Assembly (NCBI GenBank): GCA_024220505.1
Contig: JAKZZE010000008.1
Location: 930,001 to 994,000, forward strand
DNA from: Rhizopus arrhizus
Lineage: Eukaryota; Mucoromycota; Mucoromycetes; Mucorales; Rhizopodaceae
Length of the DNA stretch: 64,000 nt
Direction: 5' to 3'
In this document: one piece after another, positions 40,879 to 50,044 of the stretch
Numbering within the stretch: position 1 is the first letter of the stretch
Layout of the letters: every line of letters starts with the position of its first letter
Program-made: the position numbers and the translations under genes
The notes under the pieces: generated by a model
Database searches by the model: none
What the model saw: only the letters and a program-made list of their open reading frames with translations
What the model was told of the DNA's origin: nothing

Positions 40879-43800
40879 TCACCGAGAACGAGAAGTCGAC
40901 CTTTCATACCAAAGTAATCCAGGTGAAGGATCATTGGTGTAATCACCATCAGGGTTGCAAAGCTGGTCAAAGTGCCAAAGGATGGTACAAAGACTGACCC
41001 AGAACGGAGGACAACGAGCAGAAGGAGAAACAGGCAACAAAGACAAGAGATAATCGATGTGCAGCTCGGTAGAACCAGCAGGAGGGAAAGGAAGACAACA
41101 CCAGAGAGCCGATGGGACCTGAGGACAGACCATGAGATGGGCACGAGTGGTATGACCAAACAGACAAGCACAAGGACGAGGATCACCAGGCAGCCAACCC
41201 ATACGCCAACGTATAAGTCGACTACGATCAGCGCGAGAAGCAGGAACATAGAGGATTGGATCCACACGCAGCACAGGACGACATGCCTTGATCAAGACTT
41301 GAGAAGTCGAAGCCAGGAACTGATCAAACTCTTGCTGACGATACGCATGTAACCAGGTTTTAAGCCGAGAAGGAGCCGTAACTTCTGGTGGGTGATCGAG
41401 CACAATGCGTCGAGAGCGAAGAGTTGATAGTAGTGACGATGGCAGCGAAGAAGAAAGCAGCGACAGGAGACAGTCATCAGGCAAGGACTGGACACGGAGA
41501 CAAAACTTGAGCACCAAGGTATCAGCACGGAAACGCATCGACGGTAGATTACAGATGTGCCGAAGCACAACCGTCGACGAGGTCTTGTGGCCACCAACGA
41601 TCAGACGCAGACACCGACTTTGAGCGCGCTCTAGCTCGTCATAGTCCTTTTTGAGCAGCTTCGAGATGGCTAGGCCATACTCTAACTTGGGACGTACAAA
41701 CATAGCATAGAGGCGAGAAGAGAACAGCAGCGAGAAACCAGATCGATTGGCACCAATAGCAGACAGTTGAGCCATCTTGAGCTGAGCACCAGGCTTGCGG
41801 TGGGCTACCAGACGAGACGGAGAGATACCATTACGCACGAATGGCACGCCAAGGTAAACGAACTCATCGACAGATGGTATGTCTTCATCATAGAGTGTGA
41901 GACGGACGTACCTTGACGACATCGGATTTGGTGCATTGAGAATAGCACACTTGGTAGGACTCCATCTGTAGCCAAGTACCTGTGAATGGATTTGGGCCAG
42001 GTCAAGCATCTGTTTGACTTCGCTTGCAGAACCGAGAATAGCCACATCATCAGCATAAAGGAGAGAATTGATGGCTGTGGGTGACAAAGACAAAGAGGAG
42101 ACATCCAATGTCGGACCAAAAGGAAGACCAGGAGAAAGACCAAAGCCAGAACCAGGAGGACCAGAAGGAGACAAGGACGAGACCATTGTTGTAGTACGCG
42201 TGGCAGCAGAACGAAGAAGAGCAGGCAGCGTGTTGATGTAGATCGAGTACAGATGCGGACTCAAGACAGAGCCTTGAAGTACACCTGTACTCGGAGTGAA
42301 TGGCGTCGAGACTTGATTAGACATCAGGACCGAAATTGAAACATCATCAAAGAGGTGAGCCAAGACAGAGACCAGAGCAAAAGGAGCGGAGACAGCCAAG
42401 AGTGATTGCCATATGACACGTCTGTCGACGGTATCATAGGCAGCCTTGATATCAAGAAAAGCCACGACAGGGAAATGACGCTTTCGACGATAGTACTCCT
42501 GTATCAAGTCATGCAAGCAGAGGGCTTGGTCAAGAGCACTTCGCTGTGGACGGAAACCACCTTGAGCAATGTCCAATGGAGGCGAGACATCTTCTAAATG
42601 TGGAAAGAGACACATTTCAAACAGCTTTCGGATGATGGACGTCAAGGAGATCGGCCTGAAGTTTGACGGTTGATGAGGATCGCCCTTCTTGTAGATAGGC
42701 ACGACCTGCGCATGACGCCAAAGAGAAGGAGTGTAAGACCATTGGCAGCAGATATCAAAGAGACGAGCCAGGAGAGCAGCTACTTGTTTGCGAATGGGAA
42801 TAAGCATCTCTGTACGCAGATGATCAGAGCCAGGAGCTTTGCGTAAAGGGAGTCGACGCATTGTGTCAGCAACAGTGTCAGCCGAAAAAGAAGAAAGACC
42901 AGAACCAGAGCCAGAACCAGGACCAGAACCAAGACCAGAGCCAAGACTAGAGCCAGATGGATCACCCTCAGAAACGGACGCAAGATCGAATGGGACATGA
43001 TCATCAGGAGATGGAAGAGGAGGAGGACGAGTGGCTGGTAGACCAGAGCCAGAGTAGACGGATGCAAGATGATCTCGCATAGCATTAGCACCAGCGACAG
43101 GACCATCAGGATGAGCATATGAGACTTGAGGACGACGACGGTTATGGACTTGCTTGACCCTACGCACCGCAGAAGAAAAGTCGCCACGAGCGAGGGAGTC
43201 ACAAAAGGCACGCCAAGATTCTCGTTTAGCTCGCTTGACAGCCGTGCGGAAACGGACATGAGCTTCTTGATGAAGACCCCACCAGTAAGCTTTGTCAATC
43301 CCAAGAGACCAACGCCACTTACGGTAGAGCCAGTCTCGACGATCAGCCAATGCTTGCAGTTGAGATGTCCAAAACTTCTTCCATTGCTTGGGTCGAGAGA
43401 CACGAGATCCAACAGACTTGTCCAGAGCAGAGTAGATGGCCGCATTGAGTTCATCGTTAAGATGGTCAATGGGTGGACGTGTTGACGGTGGACTTGCACA
43501 CAGCTGTTGAAGCTGGTCAAGCAAAGCAGCAGATAAGGAACCAAAGGTGGACACATACAGCTTCTGGACTTCTGGTTCTTTCAACCGAGAAAGGTTCCAA
43601 AGGCGACGAACTTGACTTGAAGAAGGAGAAGACTGCATGGAATGAACCACAGGGACCGAGTACTCAAAAGAGAGAGACATCAGTTTGTGATCTGACCCCA
43701 AAGAAAGATCCAAGGCGACCGAGATACTTGCTGAACGAACCAGTGGCATGTTGGTGATGTAGTAGTCTACAATGCTGCTTACCTCAGCATGACCACGACA

Positions 43801-44490
43801 AGTCAGGTATGTTGGTATACCATAGGCAAGAGTCTTGTTCAGGATGTTGAGACCATGATCGTCGCACCAACGACGAAGGACAGAGCTACGCATGTTAGTA
43901 CGAGAGTCACCGACGAGACGACCAAGACGAACATTCAGATCACCACAAATGATCGTATCGTCAGTGAGTGGCAGAGAATCCAGAGCAGACTGTACCTCAG
44001 CAGTAGACAGAGAAGGAGGCAGGTAGAGACAGATGAGCCGTAGAGAACGACCCAACTGCAAACCAAGAGCATACTTACAGTTTACCGAGAATTCGACCAC
44101 AGGAAGAGGACACCGAGGAGAGACCAAGGCAGAGACACCCATAGAACCACGATACTGACCTGCAACGGGAGAGCCATACAGATGGAACTGCTGCCATGAG
44201 GTCGGAAGGCGAGCAGGAGGAAGCAACCAGGTTTCGGTAATGAAGACCAACGAGAACGACTGGCAGTGACGGAGGAGGTCATCGACTGTGGAAGCCTGGA
44301 GACCGTTGGCATTCCACAAGCCGATGGTGAGCGGAACGAGTGATGATGATAATGAAGAACGAGAGGATGAACCATGGAAGCCATGAGAACCAAGAGAAAC
44401 CAAAGGAGAGGAAGGGGTTGACGAATCTGGGACCATACCAGATGTAGAGACCGAGGATACATTATAATGACAAGTATTACTACTCATCAT
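40879..44490 (-). CDS. M1 ORF2: endonuclease-reverse transcriptase (1203 aa)
   Basis: Endonuclease at the N-terminus (WNANG 59-63, FITETWLLPP, ICGDLNVRLG, LSLGSDHKLM). A Gly/Ser-rich linker near 510-535 precedes the RT (RKAPGSDHLRTEM, NFRPISLTSIIRKLFE, FLDIKAAYDTVDR, GVLQGSVLSPHLYS, YADD near 811). A second Gly/Pro/Ser-rich insert lies just before YADD, which L lacks. The Cys-His cluster CACLFGHTTRAHLMVC is near 1107. The start shares one base with the ORF1 stop (TAATG). No stops; plausibly functional. Confidence 0.94.
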   Translation of the reverse strand: MMSSNTCHYNVSSVSTSGMVPDSSTPSSPLVSLGSHGFHGSSSRSSLSSSLVPLTIGLWNANGLQASTVDDLLRHCQSFSLVFITETWLLPPARLPTSWQQFHLYGSPVAGQYRGSMGVSALVSPRCPLPVVEFSVNCKYALGLQLGRSLRLICLYLPPSLSTAEVQSALDSLPLTDDTIICGDLNVRLGRLVGDSRTNMRSSVLRRWCDDHGLNILNKTLAYGIPTYLTCRGHAEVSSIVDYYITNMPLVRSASISVALDLSLGSDHKLMSLSFEYSVPVVHSMQSSPSSSQVRRLWNLSRLKEPEVQKLYVSTFGSLSAALLDQLQQLCASPPSTRPPIDHLNDELNAAIYSALDKSVGSRVSRPKQWKKFWTSQLQALADRRDWLYRKWRWSLGIDKAYWWGLHQEAHVRFRTAVKRAKRESWRAFCDSLARGDFSSAVRRVKQVHNRRRPQVSYAHPDGPVAGANAMRDHLASVYSGSGLPATRPPPLPSPDDHVPFDLASVSEGDPSGSSLGSGLGSGPGSGSGSGLSSFSADTVADTMRRLPLRKAPGSDHLRTEMLIPIRKQVAALLARLFDICCQWSYTPSLWRHAQVVPIYKKGDPHQPSNFRPISLTSIIRKLFEMCLFPHLEDVSPPLDIAQGGFRPQRSALDQALCLHDLIQEYYRRKRHFPVVAFLDIKAAYDTVDRRVIWQSLLAVSAPFALVSVLAHLFDDVSISVLMSNQVSTPFTPSTGVLQGSVLSPHLYSIYINTLPALLRSAATRTTTMVSSLSPSGPPGSGFGLSPGLPFGPTLDVSSLSLSPTAINSLLYADDVAILGSASEVKQMLDLAQIHSQVLGYRWSPTKCAILNAPNPMSSRYVRLTLYDEDIPSVDEFVYLGVPFVRNGISPSRLVAHRKPGAQLKMAQLSAIGANRSGFSLLFSSRLYAMFVRPKLEYGLAISKLLKKDYDELERAQSRCLRLIVGGHKTSSTVVLRHICNLPSMRFRADTLVLKFCLRVQSLPDDCLLSLLSSSLPSSLLSTLRSRRIVLDHPPEVTAPSRLKTWLHAYRQQEFDQFLASTSQVLIKACRPVLRVDPILYVPASRADRSRLIRWRMGWLPGDPRPCACLFGHTTRAHLMVCPQVPSALWCCLPFPPAGSTELHIDYLLSLLPVSPSARCPPFWVSLCTILWHFDQLCNPDGDYTNDPSPGLLWYERSTSRSR

Positions 44491-45461
44491 TATAATGATC
44501 CAAAGCTGGAGCGAGAGGCAGGACGGTCTTGATCATACTGATCCAGAAGCATTTCATCGTCAGGTTGGTCACGATGGCGCGGGAAGGCAGGACGGTCTTG
44601 CTTGGCAGCCAAGACTTCAGAGACAGCCTCATCAGACACCATGGCATTGGCCAAAAAGAAACGAGAGACAGCAACAGCAACAGGATAGCGCAAGCGCTCA
44701 AGGGTACGAAGACAACGCTCATTAGAAATGTGCGCCATCTTTTCTTGACGTACCTCAAGAGGCGCAGAGGCAAAAGCAGGGTCAGCAACGTTGTCCGGAT
44801 CTAAGGGATCGAACTGATCAAGGACCTTGATCTTTGCTTTCTCCAGCAAAGAGATGAGAGCAGGCTTGTACTGAAGATGGACAAGCAGACCAACAACGGA
44901 GTGTGCGGGAAATGAAACATCCAACACCCGCCAGGTGTCAACACCCAAGCGACCAAGTCGACGACGAGCTTCAGTGTATGTCATTTTGCGAGATCTAGGT
45001 ATGTAGACATAGTCAAACCCTTGTTCACCTGTGACAGGCTGGAAGCCTCTTGCAGCAGCGGCACGACGACGGAGTTTGTTCTTGGAACCACGTGAAGCCA
45101 CAGTAGCCCAAGAGGAAGCAGCAGTACCCAAGGAAGGCGAAGAAGCGGTCTCTTTAGCACCATTTGGGGCAGCAGGAGAAGAAGCAGCGGCATTTGAACT
45201 TGGGGTGTCCCTAGGAGTTCCGGCAGATCGTGCGGCCAGTTGGGCACGCAAGGAAGCAATCTCATTGGCCTGACTGTTGGTCAGTTCCAAAAGGCGAGCG
45301 TTTTCGAGCTGGAGCTGCTCTAAGGCACTCAAGCGGGCAGTGAGGTCTTCGTAGGCTGCAGCCAAAGACTGAAGAGTGACGTCAGCATTGGAATTTGCTG
45401 AGTTTGTTGAGGCGGCGGCGTTGGGGATCCTTGAACCCAAGGTTTTTCTTAAAGGTCCCAT
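44490..45461 (-). CDS. M1 ORF1 protein (323 aa)
   Basis: ATG 45461. A coiled coil at about 30-80 (DLTARLSALEQLQLENARLL), an Ala/Ser-rich linker, a basic patch (KNKLRRRAAAARG) and a conserved domain (FDYVYIPRSRK ... WRVLDVSFPAHSVVGLLVHL ... FDPLDPDNVADP) that aligns with the same part of L ORF1. It lacks the proline repeat of L. Expected role: element RNA binding. Confidence 0.85.
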   Translation of the reverse strand: MGPLRKTLGSRIPNAAASTNSANSNADVTLQSLAAAYEDLTARLSALEQLQLENARLLELTNSQANEIASLRAQLAARSAGTPRDTPSSNAAASSPAAPNGAKETASSPSLGTAASSWATVASRGSKNKLRRRAAAARGFQPVTGEQGFDYVYIPRSRKMTYTEARRRLGRLGVDTWRVLDVSFPAHSVVGLLVHLQYKPALISLLEKAKIKVLDQFDPLDPDNVADPAFASAPLEVRQEKMAHISNERCLRTLERLRYPVAVAVSRFFLANAMVSDEAVSEVLAAKQDRPAFPRHRDQPDDEMLLDQYDQDRPASRSSFGSL

Positions 45462-45660
45462 CTTTTGTGATTAACTTCAAACTGATAAAAAGCGATGTAA
45501 AGTTGATGTATTCGAAAAATTAAAGATACCAAAAGGTGTGTTCTTGAAAGATGAATCGAATGGTGTAAAAACTGGAGATGGATGGCTTGATTTGGCGGAG
45601 TTATCGGCTTTTTTGAAAAATAAACAAGTTTACCTTTTTAACCAAAAGCGAAAGAAAAGT
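45462..45660 (-). other. M1 5' UTR
   Basis: 199 nt upstream of M1 ORF1. A plus-strand open frame here runs into the next element and is spurious. Confidence 0.6.
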
Positions 45661-45675
45661 GCCCGTTTAGCACAG
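45661..45675 (+). repeat. tRNA-Thr head copy 5 (target duplication)
   Basis: GCCCGTTTAGCACAG between the 5' tip of M1 and the 3' end of L4. The bases just before it (AAAGAAAAGT) differ from those at the L copies (AAAGAAAGGC), showing that they belong to the element tip and not to the duplication. Confidence 0.95.
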
Positions 45676-45870
45676 ATAAAAGATTTTTGTTTATTGAATG
45701 GCAAGGAGACGTTACAGTATGTGTCTCGCCATGAGGTGCAATAAATTTTAGAAAAGATAAAACAAGATAAAAGAATAATAAAAGTTAAGAAATAAAAAAA
45801 CTAGACATAGCTAGAAAAAAAAGAAAAGGCAAAGTAAACAAGAAGAGATACAGGCAGCAATTAACAATCG

Positions 45871-48800
45871 TTAATCTTGTACTGATTCAAAGAACAAATG
45901 ATCGACTGCACTTGACAGTGACATTGGGCGAATCTTGTCCAAGAAGAGAGAGCCAGATGTGTCAATAGACGATCCAACAAATGTGCCTTCGGGAAGGCAA
46001 ATCTGTTCGATTTCAAGAAGGACTTGACAGACCACTGGCCACCAAAGGGACCAGCGAGAGAACAGTGCTTGAGATGGATATGCTGGAAGTTTCCTTGGCA
46101 ACATATTCAGAACATAATCCAAAGGGTTGGGCTTGATGTCAGCAGGTAGATTCAACCTTTCAGCCACACGAAGACAGGACAAGAGATGAGCACGAGAGGC
46201 ATGGATGGGACCACAGCTACAGTCGATAGGACGAGCAGGGAGCCACCCCATACGCCATCGAAGGATGCGACTACGGTCAGAGAGGAGCATTGGGATGAAG
46301 AACATACCATCAATACCAATACTTGGACGACAAGCAGAGAGGAGGACAGGTGGATCAGGACGATTCAAGATTCGATGCAGAAGGTCATTACGGTAAGCGA
46401 GCACACTCTGCTTGACATGGGCATCGGTAGAGAGATGTGCAAGGCGATCATCAACAGAAGTATACCCACCCATATACTGAGGGTTCGACCATAGAGGGTT
46501 TTGCCTCAGCAATGCCGGCCATCGGAAACGGTTCTTGATCGGGGCAGCAGCGACGAAGGGAACCAACTTGGCAAGCAGACAGTCATCAGGAAGGTGATGG
46601 ACACGAATGATCATCTTGAGTACCAAAGTATGGGCCCGTACATGCATTGATGGGGTGCTTGTCAAGTGCTTGAACACCGTGGTAGAGGCACGAGGATGAC
46701 CACCGAATGCCAAACGAAGACACTGATCTTGGGCACGATCCAGTAGAGCCAGTTGCTTTTGTAGAAAGGTACAGATGCACAAACCATACTCGAATCTAGG
46801 TCTAATGAAGATAGTGTAGAGACGAGTAGCAGTAAGGCGAGAGAAGCCCGGAGAGCGGATACCGACAGGCAAAAGGAAACGACGCATAGCAGAGACAGCA
46901 GAGGTAACATTCCGTTGGATCAGCAGGCCTGTAGCGATGGTGCCAGTATCATCAAATGGGATGCCAAGATAGTTGAAGGTCGATTGAATGGGAATGTCAT
47001 CACCATACAACTTGAGTTGGGGACCACCAAGAGAGAAAGCAGAGTTGAGCACCACGCACTTGGCAGGATTCCATCGGTAACCCAAGGAGAAAGAATGTTC
47101 TTCAGCTGCCTTGAGAAGACGAGGCATGACTTCAGGTGCTCCTATAAGGACAACATCGTCAGCATACAAGAGACAGTTCAACCAGAGGCCATCGAATTCA
47201 CGCTGTGGGTTTGAGCTGTAGTATCTTGCCGAGATTGGTAGTCGAACAGAACGAAGCAGAGCTGGGAGGCTGTTGATATAGATTGAATACAAGAATGGTG
47301 ACAGGATTGAACCTTGAAGCACACCAGTTCTTGGCCAGAAGGCAGGAGAGGTGAAACCAGAGACCAAGACTTCTATACTTACTTTGTCAAACAGACATTG
47401 GAGTAGACCAAGTAAAGCAGGAGAGATGTAGGTTTCTAGAGCACGCCATATGATTGCTCGATCAACGGTGTCATAAGCAGACTTGATATCCAAGAAGGCC
47501 AAGACAGGAGGTTCACCATGATGATCAATAGCATGCTGTCGACAGAGCTCATTCAGACAGAGCGCTTGATCCAGAGCACTACGACTATGACGGAAGCCGC
47601 CTTGGACTGGGTCGAGTGATGGAGCGGTGTCTTCAAGAGTTGCCTGTAAGCACAGTTCAAAGAGCTTTCGTAATACCGATGTCAGGCTGATCGGTCGATA
47701 GTTTGCTGGTTGCAGTGGATCACCCTTCTTGTAGATCGGGACCACTTGAGCAGTGCACCATGCAGCAGGGACAGCAGACCATATCCAGCACAGACGAAAG
47801 AGCAAGGTCAGGACAGGGACCAGATCATCAGCAATGGGCAATAGCATCTCTGTTCGTAAGTGATCACAACCCGGAGCCTTGCGACGTGAGAGACGTTTGA
47901 GAAGCGCAGTGCGCACCGTTTCTGTATCCACTGGACACCGATCATCTTCAAGACAATGAGGACCAGAGGGGATCGGTGGTGCATTGTACCTAGTCGATGG
48001 TAAGGACGAGCCAGAGAATACTTGCTTCAAGTGATTAGCCATGGTTGTAGCCGCAACAGTGGGACCTTCCGGATGGGAATAAGAAGGAGCCAGTGTGCGA
48101 TTGCGTCTAATTCTCTTGATAGTAGCAGTGGTGTCAGACAGCGGACCAGAAGACAAAGTTTCGCAGAATTGCTTCCAAGTAGCACGACGACGACAGTACA
48201 GGGCACTTTTGAACCGCTGGGCAGCAACTTCATATTCTTGCCATCGAAGTACTTTGTTGATACCAACAGTTCTTTTCCACTTGCGACGGGCTTGTTCACG
48301 ACGGTCAAACAGAGCTTGAAGATCATCAGTCCAGAACCAGGCATTGCCAGAACCACGAGGCTTCTTTTGGCCGACAGAGTCATCCAGACAAGAATGAATG
48401 ATGGAGGTCAACTCGTTGGCAAGGAGATCCATATCGGGTGCTGTGTTATTGGTAGATGATGCATATGTTGTCAAGCATTCACGAAACGGTTGGATACGGT
48501 CCCGGAAGAGGTCAACATAGAGGCAGTCAGGCTCGGTCAGTCTACTCAGATTCCACAAACGACGAGGATGAGCAGGTGGTGGCGGTGGTGGAGGCAGGAC
48601 ACAGGACAATGATACAGGATGATGGTCTGAACCAAGAGAGAGGTCTTCATGTACAAGCATCTTTGGATTCACCAGTTGTTGTGAACTGAGAAACAAGTCG
48701 ATGACACTGTTGAAGTGTTCACCGGTGGTAGTATTGACACGGCCTTGAGCACAATAGGTTGGGATACCATAGGCTAGTTGAGTATTCCAACATGTCATTC

Positions 48801-49371
48801 CATTCTCCAGGATCCAGCTGAACAACTTGATGCCACGAGTCGTAGTTCTTGAATCACCAAGAAGATGTTGGTGTCGAGCGTTAAAGTCACCGCACACAAT
48901 CATGTTGGTCTGTGACGGATGAGTTTGGTGAGGAAGCCCATCGAGTATATCCATTGCTTCGAGGTCAGAGAGCGATGGCGGTAGATAGACACAGTGAACA
49001 AGCAAGATAGAGACTTGACAGCTGAGCACATAAGGATTGTCAGAGGGAAAGTGAGTAACAGGATAGGGACAATCAGGATTGACAAGCAGACTGATGCCCA
49101 TCTGTCCTCGACTTTGACCCTCAAGCGGTACGCCATAGGTATGGTATTGTTGCCATGAAGTCATAAGCCTGAGTGGAGATAACAACCAGGTTTCAGTAAT
49201 GAAAATGAGTGACGATGTAAGGAGCGAATTGGTGGTTTGATCAACAGTGTAGCGATTACAGCCATTGGCATTCCATAGGGTCATAGTAAGCATATTGTTG
49301 TTTGTACAAGTACGGGTATCTTGGTTGGGCATAGGCATATTTAAAGCTTCAATGGGTAAGACACTCATCAT
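45871..49371 (-). CDS. L4 ORF2: endonuclease-reverse transcriptase (1166 aa)
   Basis: Full length with all motifs given for L2. In roughly the first 460 residues its variant residues match L3/L5 (MMSVLPIEAL, NNTAPD, AAQRFKS, RTLAPSY). Further on several match L2 (NYLGIPFDD, KMIIRVHH), so it looks like a mosaic. Confidence 0.94.
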   Translation of the reverse strand: MMSVLPIEALNMPMPNQDTRTCTNNNMLTMTLWNANGCNRYTVDQTTNSLLTSSLIFITETWLLSPLRLMTSWQQYHTYGVPLEGQSRGQMGISLLVNPDCPYPVTHFPSDNPYVLSCQVSILLVHCVYLPPSLSDLEAMDILDGLPHQTHPSQTNMIVCGDFNARHQHLLGDSRTTTRGIKLFSWILENGMTCWNTQLAYGIPTYCAQGRVNTTTGEHFNSVIDLFLSSQQLVNPKMLVHEDLSLGSDHHPVSLSCVLPPPPPPPAHPRRLWNLSRLTEPDCLYVDLFRDRIQPFRECLTTYASSTNNTAPDMDLLANELTSIIHSCLDDSVGQKKPRGSGNAWFWTDDLQALFDRREQARRKWKRTVGINKVLRWQEYEVAAQRFKSALYCRRRATWKQFCETLSSGPLSDTTATIKRIRRNRTLAPSYSHPEGPTVAATTMANHLKQVFSGSSLPSTRYNAPPIPSGPHCLEDDRCPVDTETVRTALLKRLSRRKAPGCDHLRTEMLLPIADDLVPVLTLLFRLCWIWSAVPAAWCTAQVVPIYKKGDPLQPANYRPISLTSVLRKLFELCLQATLEDTAPSLDPVQGGFRHSRSALDQALCLNELCRQHAIDHHGEPPVLAFLDIKSAYDTVDRAIIWRALETYISPALLGLLQCLFDKVSIEVLVSGFTSPAFWPRTGVLQGSILSPFLYSIYINSLPALLRSVRLPISARYYSSNPQREFDGLWLNCLLYADDVVLIGAPEVMPRLLKAAEEHSFSLGYRWNPAKCVVLNSAFSLGGPQLKLYGDDIPIQSTFNYLGIPFDDTGTIATGLLIQRNVTSAVSAMRRFLLPVGIRSPGFSRLTATRLYTIFIRPRFEYGLCICTFLQKQLALLDRAQDQCLRLAFGGHPRASTTVFKHLTSTPSMHVRAHTLVLKMIIRVHHLPDDCLLAKLVPFVAAAPIKNRFRWPALLRQNPLWSNPQYMGGYTSVDDRLAHLSTDAHVKQSVLAYRNDLLHRILNRPDPPVLLSACRPSIGIDGMFFIPMLLSDRSRILRWRMGWLPARPIDCSCGPIHASRAHLLSCLRVAERLNLPADIKPNPLDYVLNMLPRKLPAYPSQALFSRWSLWWPVVCQVLLEIEQICLPEGTFVGSSIDTSGSLFLDKIRPMSLSSAVDHLFFESVQD

Positions 49372-49537
49372 TGGGATGAGGTCGATTCACCAACATCGAG
49401 AGGATCAAGTTCTGTAGTGCTGAAGGTGCTGTGAATTTCTTCCATCGTGGCGTCTTGAGTTGATCCAATGGTTTTAGCAGCACGGGTAGCAGTAGGCACA
49501 ACTTCTTTGTATTGATCAAGGGTGATCCAATTCTTTA

Positions 49538-49997
49538 TGTTGTAAACATAGTTATTTTCTATATGATATCAGTTGTATTAAAATAAATAACGATACACAA
49601 AAGATTAAACTATGATTGAACAATTCCACACTTTTCCAAATTTAGAACAATAAGATCAATATCTGTCATCCTAGAGAGTCTAATCAATTGTCAACCCCAA
49701 AAGTAATTAGATCAAAGTTAATTGACTGGTTATTATTTCTATTGTTCAACTTCAGATGCATATATTAGAACATCGACAAGCTTTAGCTTAATCATTGGTT
49801 CTTCAGCACGACATCGTGACCGAGTCTATATCTTTTATATCTACGCTCACAAAGAATATAAATAGATGCCAACTTTTTATCCATAAAGCGAGGCCTTTTC
49901 GCAATATAAAGAAATCTGCAATAAAGAAGGATTTTAATTTTATATTGCTGCTATTGTTTTTTTGTTTAATTTTTTATTTAATCTTGCGATTAAAACA
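49538..49997 (+). repeat. Gypsy-2 5' LTR
   Basis: 460 bp, starts TGTTGTAAACATAG, ends CTTGCGATTAAAACA. Confidence 0.96.
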
Positions 49998-50044
49998 TTT
50001 TTTAAAATTAATCATCCTTCTGGTTCCTACCCTGGTAAACTGCT

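Larger units (their letters stand above)
40610..45660 (-). mobile_element. LINE copy M1, a second family at the same site
   Basis: A 5.05-kb two-ORF LINE on the minus strand, clearly related to L but strongly diverged. Its 3' end (plus-strand view TCGAAAATTTATG) is unlike that of L, yet it joins the tRNA head at the same base. Its 5' tip reads GCGAAAGAAAAGT against the next head, like the CGAAAGAAAGGC tip of L. Both ORFs are open. Confidence 0.93.

Noticed and set aside
45538..45744. Plus-strand 68-codon frame
   Set aside because: It spans the M1 5' UTR, a tRNA head and the L4 3' UTR, so it is not a gene.
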